From the NCBI RefSeq assembly GCF_963169125.1, contig NC_084798.1, positions 198,085,481-198,149,480 of the forward strand: a stretch of DNA of 64,000 bases, given 5' to 3'. The notes below the pieces were generated by a model, which did not search any database, was not told where the DNA came from, and saw nothing but the letters and a program-made list of their open reading frames with translations. This document shows, one piece after another, positions 48,281-59,874 of this stretch (position 1 is its first letter; the number at the start of each line of letters is the position of its first letter). The DNA is from Humulus lupulus (taxonomy: Eukaryota > Streptophyta > Magnoliopsida > Rosales > Cannabaceae). The translations under genes were made by a program, and so were the position numbers.

Positions 48281-49259
48281 AAGAGGAGGAAGACTGCTGC
48301 ATAGGTTCTCTTAAGACTACTGCATAGGTTATTTAGGAAGCTTTATGAAAGGATATTAGACTTTTTTTATTTTGTCTATACTCTAAATCAGATCATCTTT
48401 TGGAAAAGGATGTTTGACTTTTGGAAATGATTACCAATAGTTAGTTTGATACTTGTATATGTTAAATTGGTACTATTTGTAAGACCTTGGTTACTTAAGG
48501 ATATTATATATATCTTTTGATCTTTTCTGTGTTATTTATTTGTATATATTTACTTATTTTTTCGGAGATATTTTAATGGTAACCAGGTACTTTGTTTGGT
48601 ATTTGTCTTATATACAAAAGTGTAGCTGGGGTACTTTGGTGCTTGTTGTTTTTTCTATTTGTGATAATTTTTAGAGCAAAGTACCCAGTTTCTCTTGTTT
48701 GTTTTTTACTGTATTACTTTTAAAGCAACTGAGATATTTTAATGGTATCCAGGTGCTTAGTTTGGTCTGTCTTTTATATAAGGGGTAACTGGTTACTTTT
48801 TTGGTGTTTGTTGATTTTCATTTTTTTTTGTGGCATATGTTAGATCAAAGTACCTACTTTATTGTTTTTTTTTGTATTTCATGTTTAATAATTATATATA
48901 ATAATATTCAACTTTTTTAAAGTAACTGTGATATACAAAGCAATTGAGATATAATAACTAGGTACCCAGTTGGATCATCACGTTATATACAAAGTGGTAA
49001 CTGGTTACCTTACCCAAAATATTATGTTTTATTTTAAAAAAAACACGTTTTCATGGTGTTGGTTGCATAAATATTTGACATATATCAACAAAAAACCAAC
49101 AATTTATTATAAAGGGAATCTTATATGCTTTGGTAATCATTCAATTTATTTGAATATGTAACAAAGTTATTATAATACTCAATATCAATGTATGAATATG
49201 AAAGTCAATCATTTAATGAATGAAGCTATGATATGGTTGTTTTACTGTAATATATCAAG
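48281..49259. other. Spacer between the two convergent MULE genes
   Basis: AT-rich, non-coding, with five or more GGTAAC/GGTACC-type motif copies (48579, 48784, 48961, 48996 and related degenerate ones). Expected to hold both polyadenylation regions. Confidence 0.6.
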
Positions 49260-51876
49260 CTATGACTTTTGTTTTTTCTGCTTGTTTGCCTTGTCAATTG
49301 GTGGATTCCTGCAAGTCTTCCTGTTATGTCCTGGTTGGCCACATTTACCACAGGTGATTATCACTTTTGGTTCTCCTCTTGATCTTATTCTTTTATTTTT
49401 TGGTCTTCCTGCAGTGATTGTTGCCTTTGGAGGTAGCACCACTATGTCTAAGTGTTGTGGTAGATTCCATTCATCTTTATGGGGAAAAGGATGAACATTT
49501 TCTTCATACATTGCTTTCAAAGTTTCTGTTTTGTAAAACTTTGCACAGTAATCATATACTCCCAAGTTTCTCTTTGCAATTACAGCTACTGCATGCCCAC
49601 AAGGCATTTCATCTTCTTGAAACCTATTGCATGTATAAGTTCTATTGTGAATATTTACTGTGAAATTGGTCCATTTTTCATCACGAACTTGATATTCTAT
49701 TGGGTTGAAAGGCAAGACCTGAAAATAGTTTTGTGATGAATTAAAATAAAATAATAAACATTTATATACAATTAACATTGAATGTATGTTGTTCCCACTC
49801 TGTTTAGTTTATTGTTTTGTTTTTGCTGTTACCCAGGGTAACTGGTTACCATATATTGACAGAATAAAGAATAGTAAGAATAAGTTTAGTTGCATACCTC
49901 ATACTTCATTTTTGAAACAATGTCATGTCTCAATTCATTTTCTGTTGTTGTAGACACTTTTGTGAATGTTCCATTTGCATTATTTGAATTGTTCCAAACC
50001 CACTTTTGAACCAAACTTCTAAGACATTCAACCAAGATATCAATAGGGAGATTTCTTGCAGCTTTTAGTGCAGCGTTGAGCGATTCTGCGATGTTGGATG
50101 TCATCATGGTGTATCTTTTTGTTGGTGAGTATGATCTTGCCCAAGTTTCATATTTGACTTTCTCTAAATAGGGTCTAATGCGTCTGTCAAGTCTATCAAG
50201 GCTTCTCATGTAGTGTTCACATTTTGTTTTTGTGTATGCTTTTGCTGCTGCAATGAAATTCATTTGTAGCTGTTCTCCATGGTTTCCATACTTGCTTTTC
50301 AAATTATTGAGCAAGTGATACATGCAAGCTCCATGGAACGCATTTGGGTACACTATATGTACTGCATTCTCTATGCTCTTGTGTCCGTCTGTAACAATAG
50401 CCAATCTTGTGAAGGTAACCAGTTACTTTTATAAGATACTAAACGAAATAGCATGTATTTGTGTATTGGGTTTGGGTAACCATTTCCTTTTTATATGTAA
50501 ACCATATGATAAAATTGAAGCTACCATACCTTCGGGTTCTCCATATGTGTCTCTCAGTTTGGAGAAGAACCAAAGCCAAGAGTTATCATTTTCTGAGTCT
50601 GCTATTCCAAAAGCCAAGACAAAAATGTTGTTGTTTCGATCTAATGTTGATGCTGAAAATAGTGTGCCGCCATGTGCATTTTTTTAAGAAAGTTCCATCA
50701 ACAACAATGATAGGCCTCAAGTATCTCCAACCTTTGATTGAGTTGGAGAAAGCTATGTACAAGTATTTGAATCTATCTTCATTGTCTGTGAGCAGATGTG
50801 TTACTGTTCCTGGATTTGCTTGCTTCAACATGTGAAGATACATTGGCAACTTTTGATATGAATCATCAGGGTTCCGTCTTACTAGAAGCAAAACTTTTTC
50901 TCTTGATCTCCATGCTTTTGTGTATCCCATGGTTACTCCAAAGTCATCATTCATGTCATTCATGATGTCATTTGGAGTATAATTTCTTTTGACTGACTTG
51001 TACTAATTCTTTATTAATTCCCCAATTATGATGTTTTTTGCTTGCCTATGATCCTCCATAACAATTTCAACAGAGCAAGTATGATTTGGAATGCATTTTC
51101 GTACCTTGAATAAATCTTGATTTCTGTATTTAGAAGCTCTCACAAACCAGTTGCATGTGTCATCTGCGCAGGTAACCAGGTACTCTCTTGGTTCTGATCT
51201 TTTTGTTTTGAACTGAAAGTTATGTAGCATTGCATGGTAGCCAAGAGCTGATTTGATTGTGTTCTTGTCCTTGTAAATCTGTCCTTGCTCTATTTTGTTC
51301 ACTCTGTAATCAGATATTACTATTTCAATTTCCTCCAATCTCTTTTTTCTTTTTGAATTGTCTTCAATTATAAAATCAGCTACTTCTTCAGCAAGGTGAG
51401 GTATGTATGCCACATTGATTCCCTCATTTGTTGTGCTTGACATTCCTTCTTCAAGTAACATATGTTCATTGATGGAAGCTTTGTTTGCTTGCATTAATAA
51501 TGTTCCCACCTCCATTTCTTGTGCTGTAGCTTTCTGATTTGATAGCTGAAGAAGATTATTTTCATCCATTGATTCTTGAACTATATTCACACACAATGGT
51601 AAGTCTGTTATTTTTTCTGCAACTTTTTTTCTTTATTTCCAAGTAGAACAACACTGAATTGTCTGATTCAATCTTCATTGGTGGTGTTCCTTTGGCTACT
51701 TGATAATAAACTTCAATGCTTCCTCTTGTTTCCTTTATCTCTTGTTTTACCAAATTCACCAAGTTGTCAAGAGAACAATTTGGTGGAATCAATATTCCAG
51801 TCATTGTGTACCCTTCGTACTAATTTTTTTCATTCCACTTGCCTCCAAATTGAACCAAAGAAGTAGTATTTTCCAT
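49260..51876 (-). pseudogene. MuDR/MULE transposase, three exons, recently broken
   Basis: Exons 51876-50530, 50405-49898 and 49718-49260 with GT-AG introns. The start ATG directly follows an acceptor, so a 5' untranslated intron is likely. Visible: the MuDR N-terminal zinc-like region (CADDTCNWFVRASK..CIPNHTC), the MULE core with VDGTFLK (Asp) and VTDGHKSI (Asp), the C-x2-H motif CMYHLLNN, the SWIM finger CNRFQEDEMPCGHAVAV and a C-terminal knuckle CGKCGQPGHNRKTC. Breaks: TAG near 51824, +1 in an A run near 51628, TAG near 51004, +1 in an A run near 50685, and one missing base at the exon 2 start. Otherwise the protein is complete. It would mobilise the element by cut and paste. Confidence 0.9.
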
Positions 51877-52751
51877 ACCTGTAATATTTTGTAAATTTTT
51901 AAGCAGTTAATTGGGTGTAACTGGTGAAGGTAACTGGTTACTGTAGTCTGCAATTACATACTTCAGTGGAAAACTTAATTGGAAAATATGACAGTTTTCA
52001 AGGTAACTGGTTACTTTGTTGTTACTGAAAGTTTTGACAATTAGAATTCAGACCAATAGACCAATATGAAATGTTTTTTTTATCGCAAAGACAAAATTGA
52101 ATCTAAAATAATCATAGTTCTTGTTTTTTTGTATATTTTTGGTCAATCAATATAACTATATTAGTAGGTTTAATTATTTTTTTCAAATTTCATGTTAATT
52201 ATTATGTTTTTTTAAAAAAAAAATGGACATAATGAACTTCATGATTACCTTTATAATCTGTAAAATAGGTATGAGAAAAATATGAAATCAATGGTTCTAT
52301 ATTATGTAGAAGAATTAGGAATTTAATAGATATTAAGTTGAATATAATTACAGTAATATAGTATTTGACAGAGCAAGATTTTTAAAAACCTGGTTTTCTT
52401 GGATGCTTTGGATGATGGACAAGTTCGTCGCTGGAGATGGTGGACGTCGCCGGTGATGGAGAAGGACGTCGCCGGAGAAGCAGATCTGACTATAGGAACG
52501 TGTTGTTTCAGGTGGCTGGAGGTTCGGGTATGTGGTTGTCGGAGATTGGTGTTCTTGCTGAAAAAAAAAATTTCGGCTGGGTATGTTTTTGATCGACTCA
52601 AAATTTCACCATGGTAGTATGTGCATCTTTAATTGCAATACTACCCTCCTCAATGGCTTATTTGTTTTATTTTTTAATGTGGGATAACTTTTCCCATATT
52701 CTAATTTTTTGTAGTTAAGTTTTTCCATATAAAGTAAGTAAAGTTTAATTA
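51877..52751 (-). promoter_or_regulatory. Presumed 5' untranslated exon, intron and promoter of the transposase
   Basis: No protein here. The stretch 52400-52570 is GC-richer (gccggtgatggagaaggacgtcgccgg) in AT-rich surroundings, like the 39950-40300 segment at the other end. Two motif copies (51929, 52002) lie in what would be the 5' intron. The promoter role is inferred from position. Confidence 0.4.
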
Positions 52752-52802
52752 CCATATTTTTGCACATTAATGGCTAAAAAACCATATTTATGAAAAATCC
52801 CC
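52752..52802 (-). repeat. MULE right terminal inverted repeat
   Basis: Reversed it begins GGGGATTTTTCATAAATATG and ends TGCAAAAATATGG. Immediately followed by the 9-bp duplication. Confidence 0.7.
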
Positions 52803-52811
52803 TTAAATTTT
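52803..52811. other. MULE target-site duplication, right
   Basis: TTAAATTTT, identical to 39607-39615. Confidence 0.75.
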
Positions 52812-54085
52812 AGTCACTTTCCTATTTTGTTTTTCATATTTTCATAACCTTTGGTTGTTTTCTCATAGTCATGGTAATTAATAGTAGTTCAATTGAGAAT
52901 TTTATCATCATTATTCAGTTTTTTTAGATAACAACATTTTTCTAGCTATTAGTGGGATAACCATTAGGTGGTTTATATCGTAGTTTATACATATACATGT
53001 AATGATTATTTTTGGTAGATGACCACATCATTCATTGTGTTGTTCTTGATTGTTCTCAAATTATAACTGTACATATTCTTATTTATCTACTTAGGAGAAT
53101 TAATTATATATGACGATTAAAATTTCTTATTTACTTTAAACAAGAATTATTTTCTTTTATGTCTTGTTATTTTTTGTGTATTTTTAATTTCTTTTTATGC
53201 TTTATTTAATTCATATCGAACTTGATCTACTAAAACTTAGATATTTTGCTATTGATGTTATTTAATGTTATTATGTTATTATTAAAGTTATTTTTTATAT
53301 TGATTATTTGGTTTTGTGTTTTGTTATGTTAAATCTTGTTTTATTAAGTTCTCAAAATTGTTGAAGATTATTACGGATGTTGAAGTATGAAGCAACAATG
53401 ACATATAAGTTTTCATTTATATTTTTTTATTGTAATTATATATTAAATATTTAATTTTAAATTATTGTTATTATTATTATTTAACATGTTTATATTATTG
53501 TTTTCTCTTTATTTCTTAGAAATTTAATACTCATATCAATTTTAGTATTTTGGTATTTTTGTAAGTTGTTTTGTTATCTAAGGAGAATGTGTGACTTAAA
53601 CAATGCTATTGGCAATAGTTGTACTTCATAGATAAGTTTTTTCTTCTTTTGTCCATTATAATTGATAATTTTATAATTGTCGCGGTATTTAGTATTATTG
53701 TCCATTATATTTTTATCATTCATTCAATTTCATTAACTAATGTTGTTTTTGTTTGTATGATAATTTTATTTGTAGGTTGCTTCTAAGTTATGCAAGCAGA
53801 ATGTGTGGAGTAGATGGTGGCGCTAGATTGGATTCTTTGGCTAGCTCTTCCAGTGAATGTTGTGGGAACATATTGTTTACCAGTTGTGTCTACTTTTGCT
53901 AAGAGAGCTGCATTTTACAATGACCTTGGGTCTTTGTTAGAAGTTATAACAAGTTTGTTATTCATATTTCCAAGAGTGTCCATAATTCATGATTCGTTGT
54001 TTCATAGTTGGTTGCACATGCTCTTAGGATGGAAAGACAACTTGTTTAGTTAAAAAATATTCATCATTTTCTTTGGAATATTTAG
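52812..54085. other. AT-rich intergenic DNA
   Basis: No recognised family. A short + strand frame at 53814-54053 follows an acceptor-like ttgtag (53775) and is less AT-rich than its setting. It might be a relic exon but shows no motif, so it is not called as a gene. Confidence 0.45.
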
Positions 54086-54877
54086 TGTTGACGCCGTTTT
54101 TCGTCAACAGATAAAAGAAGAGAGCACGTAAACAATTAAAGACAATGGCCAAAAGAAACAAACGAATCAAACACACGGTTTTTTACGTGGTTCAGCAGTT
54201 AAATCTGCCTAGTCCACGAGTCTCTGTTATTAACCTCAAGATTATCTCTGAATAATTCTTTAGCATGAATTCTCCAGAGTTTTCTCTTAAGGATCAGAAT
54301 TTCGGTCCTTTACAATGGTGCATGGCTTCTATATTTATAGAGAAGGATGCAGAATACTATCCCACATATTTTGAGTAGTTACTCTTTTGTGAATAAAAAT
54401 AAATGGCTTTAAATGCCAATAATCAGATATAAAAGGAAACGTCCCCCAAAGATCAGGGGGCGTATAACTGAATAAATAATATCCCACAATTCTTGGGGAT
54501 TTACATCAATTAATGAGGGTTACATCTCATAGTTATAATACTTGTAGATATTCAAGGTGGTTATAACGTATCTTCAAGGCTCCAGCATTTCAGGTTTCAT
54601 GTCATTGTGCGAGCCACTGGCATCTCCCGAGCTAACGTTGCTTTCGAGATGGGATATCGAGCTCAAGACCCATGCTCCGAAGTTCCTGAAGATGAAGGTG
54701 TTCTCGGAGCTACCTTTCGAGATCGAAATCATTTCGAGATCACCGCATTCGAGATCATATATCATACTTTACAGGCTCGACTTACAATCCTGGATCACTC
54801 TAATCCTCACGAGACCATTTGCTACGAACTCAGCTTTCGAGGTCATATTTACTATGGCTCGAAATCTGGGTATAACA
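54086..54877 (-). repeat. 3' LTR of element C (792 bp)
   Basis: On the minus strand it begins TGTTATACCCAGATTTCGAG after a purine tract and ends GACGAAAAACGGCGTCAACA. A minus-strand TATA box (CTATAAATATAG) lies at 54329-54340. The adjacent five bases at left are TTTAG; the partner duplication would be beyond the window. Confidence 0.85.
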
Positions 54878-54893
54878 TATTGCCCCCTCAAAA
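54878..54893 (-). other. Polypurine tract of element C
   Basis: On the minus strand CTTTTGAGGGGGCAATA directly precedes the LTR start. It confirms minus orientation. Confidence 0.75.
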
Positions 54894-55138
54894 GTATTTG
54901 TTCGAATCCTAAGAGAAGGAAACTTTTGAACTTACTCTTTCTGGGAACCATACGGTCACACTCTTGAAAATGGACACGTGCCAGATGGGTATTGCTCACT
55001 TTAGGTACTTGAGTACCTTGGGAACACACCCACGATCGTTCGCCTGACAACTTTTCGGCGCCATCTTGTCACCGATCCCCATCCATTCGATCTGTTGAGG
55101 ATTTTAATCAACGCTCCTGATTAATTTAGTTTTCCCAC

Positions 55139-55148
55139 CTATATATAC
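55139..55148 (+). promoter_or_regulatory. TATA box of the antisense gene in element C
   Basis: CTATATATAC on the + strand is followed by a pyrimidine-rich leader (ccccctcttcgtcttcttcac). About 200 bases on is a GTAAGT donor (55353), with an acceptor ending at 55853, one base before the ATG at 55854. Together these look like promoter, untranslated exon and leader intron. Confidence 0.55.
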
Positions 55149-55853
55149 AAGACCCCCTCTTCGTCTTCTTCACATTTGTTCATCACAAGCCAGAAAAAAG
55201 AAAAACACTCCCTAAACTTCTTATCACAGTTTACACTCAGTGCATGTTTTCTAGGCCGAAGAAACAAAGGAATCCTGGTTTGTTCGAGTCAGTGAGTTCT
55301 TTCTTGCAACCTCTTCTCCACTCGACGATTTCGCTGCAATCACCATCACTGTGTAAGTATGCCATTTTGTTTTTAGCTCTTTTTTTTTTTCATCCATGTC
55401 GTACTTGTTGCGTATGCTAGCTTGCGTCATTAGAATGATACGATAGGAGGTTTTGAATCGAGAGGCTTTTATGTTTTCTGGATTTTCTTTCTGGATGTTC
55501 GCCTCTGGTTTATACCCAGTTTTGTCCTTTGAACGAAGTTTCAACTTTCGGGGTTTTGAAAATTTTAGGCCATGTTTCTTGTACAATAAGTTTTCGGGTA
55601 AAAAACCCTCGTTCTTGACAATTGTACGAAACCCAAAAATGCTCTTTCCTGGCTAACTGCCACCTTTCTTTCCCTTGAATTTCGGGATTTTCAAAAAATC
55701 ACCCACGCTTTTTTTCTTTCCTGTGGAACACGCGCTCTGACTCTTTAGTGAGGGTCTTAATACTTAGTTTCTTGTCCTTAGATCTCCGAGCTCATCCCAT
55801 CGAGCTCGTGATTCTTGCATGCATGGCCCTCACCATTTTTTCTTTCTCGTTAG

Positions 55854-58773
55854 ATGTCACAGAATCCGGAAAGACGGTGGGGGTCATTACGAGCAATCCC
55901 TTACGAGCCCAAATCTCCGAGCCCGGAATCGGTCTTTGCCTGGAACCAACGTCGGATAAAAGAATACGAACTTGCGCGCGAGCAGGAGGACATTCGAGCC
56001 CACTATCGTCGTCAGATTGACGAGGTCATTGAAAAGAAGAGAAGAGTTCTTCGGGAAGCTATCTATCCGGAGCCCAACCCTGGACCTAGGCCAATTCCCC
56101 TCGACCCAGCGTTAAAAGTCACGGTTGCATACCACCCAGGGGAACTCCAGTTTTCCTTAATGGCGGAGCCTTCGTCTTCGCAGCCTAGGAGGGAGATGTT
56201 TGAAGCCGAATTCTACCAGAGCTCGGTTACCACCACCGACCAAATAACTGATATCTTGGCCCTCCATGGCCTTAGTTCGTTGGACACACTGAAGTGTCGA
56301 GCTCCGACAAGGCATGAACGGAGCTGTTTCGCCCCTGGGGGTCGCGACTCCAGTGTGAAATACGCGGCCTGGAGCCAGGAACATATAAGGGCAGGAGCTT
56401 TGCTGCCCCTGAAGTCCTTTTTCAGAGACTTCATTGATTTCGTTGGGTTGGCTCCATTCCAACTCAACACCAATTCATACAGGGTGCTGTCTGCCCCGAG
56501 GTCCTTGTTCCACGAGCTGGGATGGACAGGGCCTTCACCCCAAGAGATTTTATATCTCTTTTGTTTGAAGAGTAATCCCTCCCGAGCTCGGGGAGGAGAT
56601 GGTTTTTACTATCTTTCAAGCTACCCCAAAGAGACAAAGATCTTTGAAGATCTTCCGAACCACCCTCCTGACTTCAAGAAGGCTTTTTTCTGGACAAACG
56701 GTCTGTCCCTGTCTCGACACCGTTCGTTCAGGCAGATTCGTAAGTGTTCTCGTTACTTTCTATTTTTAAGCTCGGAATTTTAGCCCTAAAATCCATATTT
56801 AGTTGAAGTGTACCTCGTCTTTCAGCTAACTTTCAGCGTCCCACCCCTGACGAAACAATGAAGGAGCACAGAGAGGCCCTGCTCCGACTCCCCTACGGCA
56901 GGAGGTCTCTCTCATTTCTATTACATGAGGACAAGCTACGAGCTTGTGGGTTGTTGGGACAGGGCCAGTCAACCTCTGACTGGTCCAGTAAAAAATATGA
57001 ACGCTGGGAGGAAGTGCCACTGCCCACAGGCATCCTTCCTCCGAGGAGAGAAAGGAAAGCATCTCTCCCAATTCGCTCGAGAAGTCCGCGGTCGGGAAAT
57101 GAGGCCAATGACGAAGCCTCGAGTTCGGACTCCGGTGGAGGTAAAACCCTTCCTACTTCGCGAATGTGGTCCCCCACTTTATTGAAACACAGGCCCAATA
57201 GACTAGTCTCGTGCCCACAGGATAGATACTACTTCTACATATGGAGTTGGGTAGATGACTGCGTCCATAGGTTTGATAGTGGGCTCGTGTACACCACGGA
57301 CGAGGTGTGGAATGGGATAGCTGTGCAGTATGGGACCAATGATTATAGGGACCTTTCGAGGTTATCACCAACTTATAGGGAAGGCACTCCCCCCGCCTCT
57401 TCTGAAGACGGGGGAATTTCATGGTCCCCAAGCTCGAGCTCGGGGGAGAGTCTCATTTAGGTTTTTTCTTCAACTGGTTTACGTCTTTTCCCAAAGTTAT
57501 TATCATTGTTTAACTCACTGTCATTATGCAGGTGCCATGAATCCCGACCTCGACGCCGTGCTCTTTAGTGATGGGGGAGCTGGTGCCCAGAAGAGCAAAC
57601 GCCCGAGGATACCAAAGAGGCCCGACCGACAGTCCAAGGTACCTAAACATCACGAGACGACTCCCACGGCCCAGATCACTGCGAACACCTCCAAGGAGGT
57701 GACTGCCCAGGTTGATGGGTCAGGCCCTACTGCATCCATCTCGCAGCTTCCCACCGAGTCCCGGTTAATAGTTGTTCGGCCCCCGAAGAAACCTTCTACC
57801 TCAACGGTTCAGCTGCCAACGACCCGAACTCATACTGAGGAATATGTACTTGATGGCGCCGCTGGGACAGAAGGGGCTGTACTCAGCTCGGACGTCCTTT
57901 CTCGGGTGGGTCAGAGCTTTTCTGGCTTTGGCGCCGACCACTGGGACCTCGTGCGCAAGGCCTCGGACTGCAACACTCTTTATGAGAAGAGTATCAAACT
58001 CTCCGCCGCAGTAGCCTTCTCAACTCTATTAGGAGTATTTATGTCTCAATTTACAATTCTGATTCGTTCTTTGTGTTTCAGGCCCTTGTTGTTTCAGCAC
58101 AACTCAACTACAAGCTGACCAACGAGGTGCAAACGAGCTTATCTCTGGCTCAGAAGTCGAAGGATCTCGAGCTGAAGATGGCTAACGAGCTCAAAGACTC
58201 GAAGTTTGAACTTGAAAAATTGAAGACCCGTCTCGAGGAGCTTGAAAAGTCAAACGCTGAGCTTGAGAAGGCCAATGCCAAGCTCGAAGAGGAGAAGTCT
58301 GCCACCCTCGATTTCATGGAGAGCGAGAAGACCCGCCTCCTGAATGAGTCTAAGGAGCAGAGGGAGAAAGCGGTCGACCAGGCCATGTACAAGCTTTGGG
58401 CCAACAATTCCGAGCTTGACACCAACTTCCTGGGTCCTCTCGAAGTCACATATGTTGAGCGGTGGAATGCCCGTCTTTTGGCAAGTGTAGCTGCTCGAGA
58501 GGCGGCCCAGCAGGATAGTCATGCTATAATGAGTCTAAGGAGCAGAGGGAGAAAGCGGTCGACCAGGCCATGTACAAGCTTTGGGCCGACAATTCCGAGC
58601 TTGACACCAGCTTCCTGGGTCCTCTCGAAGCCACATATGTTGAGCGGTGGAATGCCCGTCTTTTGGCAAGTGTAGCTGCTCGAGAGGCGGCCCAGCAGGA
58701 TAGTCATGCTATTCGTCCTGAAGGGTCTGGTGATGCTGATGCCGAGAAGGCCAAGGATACTCCTCTTCCTTAA
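55854..58773 (+). CDS. Antisense spliced gene of Tat-like element C (gypsy-type transposon domain, low-complexity, coiled coil)
   Basis: The start ATG sits exactly after a pyrimidine tract and AG. Exon 1 (55854-56739) carries the globular domain, with GALLPLKSFFRDF, VGLAPFQLNTNSYR, GFYYLSSYP, FFWTNGL and HRSFRQI. Exon 2 (56826-57140) has RPTPDETMKEHR. A possible continuation to 57460 has YYFYIWSWVDD. Exon 3 (57532 to about 58013) is Ser/Thr/Pro-rich with basic KRPRIPKRP. Exon 4 (58082-58773) is a long coiled coil rich in KLEELEKSNAELEKA. A 185-base duplication in exon 4 shifts the frame. Homologous, exon by exon, to the gene in element B. Its role is unknown; it is antisense to the element's genomic RNA. 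Confidence 0.65.
58343..58712 (+). repeat. 185-base tandem duplication within exon 4 of the antisense gene
   Basis: The segment starting aatgagtctaaggagcagag occurs at 58343 and 58528 with only a few differences. As 185 is not a multiple of three, the second copy is read out of frame unless the repeat is absent. The alternative frame from 58570 carries the proper C-terminus (YKLWADNSELDTSFLG). Confidence 0.85.
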
Positions 58774-59874
58774 ATCCGATCTCGGAGAAATCAGTTATCG
58801 GGGCTGCATCCCCTTATTTCTGTAGTTATTTAAATTTGTGCCCACGGGGCTGACACAATTTCTTTAACTATTCTTTCATATGCTTTACATTTCTTGGCTC
58901 GAAATATTTTTCATATTCTATATTGATGAACTGGTTATGTTTATTTAATTCTTACAAACATAGTTTGGATTTAGGCTCGAAATTCGATGCATTCATGCAT
59001 AGTTTATCCGAATTATCCGTTTCCAACCTCGTTATTTATCAAGGTCGGACATTACTTTAACCATGAACTGAAAATTACTTATATGGCATGTAATATGAAT
59101 GATTTGGTTAATCTTTTTTTTTAGTTACTTTTCCTCATCCTCAGTATTTTGGCTCCAAGGTTAAGAGTTCGAAACTATATTTCTAAGATATTCCAGCCTT
59201 GACTTTGACTTATCTCGCAATAGGTTTAGGCTCCCATTTATCATCAATCGATAATTTGGCTGGTTTGTTCCAAACCTGTTGTGTTTGCACATCTGGTTAA
59301 CTCCAAATATTTAGGTTTTTTGATGGTTAAGTTATATCCGAACTATCTAAGCTCGCATACTATCTAAGCTCGCGTATTTGGTCATCTCCAAATACTTTGT
59401 TTTTGATAATTCGGTTATGTCCGAACTACCTAAGCTCGCGTATTTGGTCATCTCCAAATACTTCATTTTTGATAATTCGGTTTATGTCCGAACTACCTAA
59501 GCTCGCGTATTTGGTCATCTCCAAATACTTCATGTTTGATAATTCGGTTTATGTCCGAACTACCTAAGCTCGCGTATTTGGTCATCTCCAAATACTTCAT
59601 GTTTGATAATTCGGTTGTGTCCGAACTACCTAAGATCGCGTACTTGGTTATATCCAAATACTTTATATATTTTTTATTTTTTAAGCTGGAGGTATGTATA
59701 CCAATGATGCCCCCTTAATATCCTATGAGTGTGACCATAGGTTATTAAATTAAGAGAGTTTGCAAAAATAAAAATAAATTACATGTGAAACAAAGTAGAC
59801 ATTTTATTTGATGAAATTCAAAAACAAACTAACATAGATAGAAAATCATGGTTACAGGCAACACTTTTCCTATA
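58774..59874. other. Spacer between antisense gene and pol of element C
   Basis: Non-coding region where the two convergent transcripts would end. Contains the 66-base tandem array at 59300-59670. Confidence 0.6.
59300..59670. repeat. 66-base tandem array, about five copies
   Basis: AAGCTCGCGTATTTGGTCAT-type units occur at 59367, 59432, 59499, 59566 and 59632 (spacing 65-67), each followed by ctccaaatacttc and gataattcggtt..gtccgaactacct. The last copy is degenerate (aagatcgcgtacttgg). Confidence 0.85.

Larger units (their letters stand above)
39616..52802. mobile_element. Mutator-like element carrying a Ulp1-like gene (Kaonashi-type), about 13.2 kb
   Basis: Bounded by degenerate 51-base terminal inverted repeats (39616-39666, 52752-52802). 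Each starts with G, contains an ATATGG..TTTTTTA block and ends CAAAAATATGG. The perfect 9-bp duplication TTAAATTTT abuts both ends. Inside are a MuDR-type transposase (minus) and a DUF1985/Ulp1-like protease gene (plus), arranged tail to tail. MULEs bearing Ulp1-like genes are known in plants as the Kaonashi group. A 2.35-kb gypsy solo LTR is nested in it, so the element was about 10.8 kb. Its introns and spacers carry a recurrent GGTAACTGGTTACC motif. Confidence 0.88.

Noticed and set aside
49192..50835. Several plus-strand frames across the transposase
   Set aside because: They are antisense shadows of the MULE transposase exons, which carry all the recognisable motifs.
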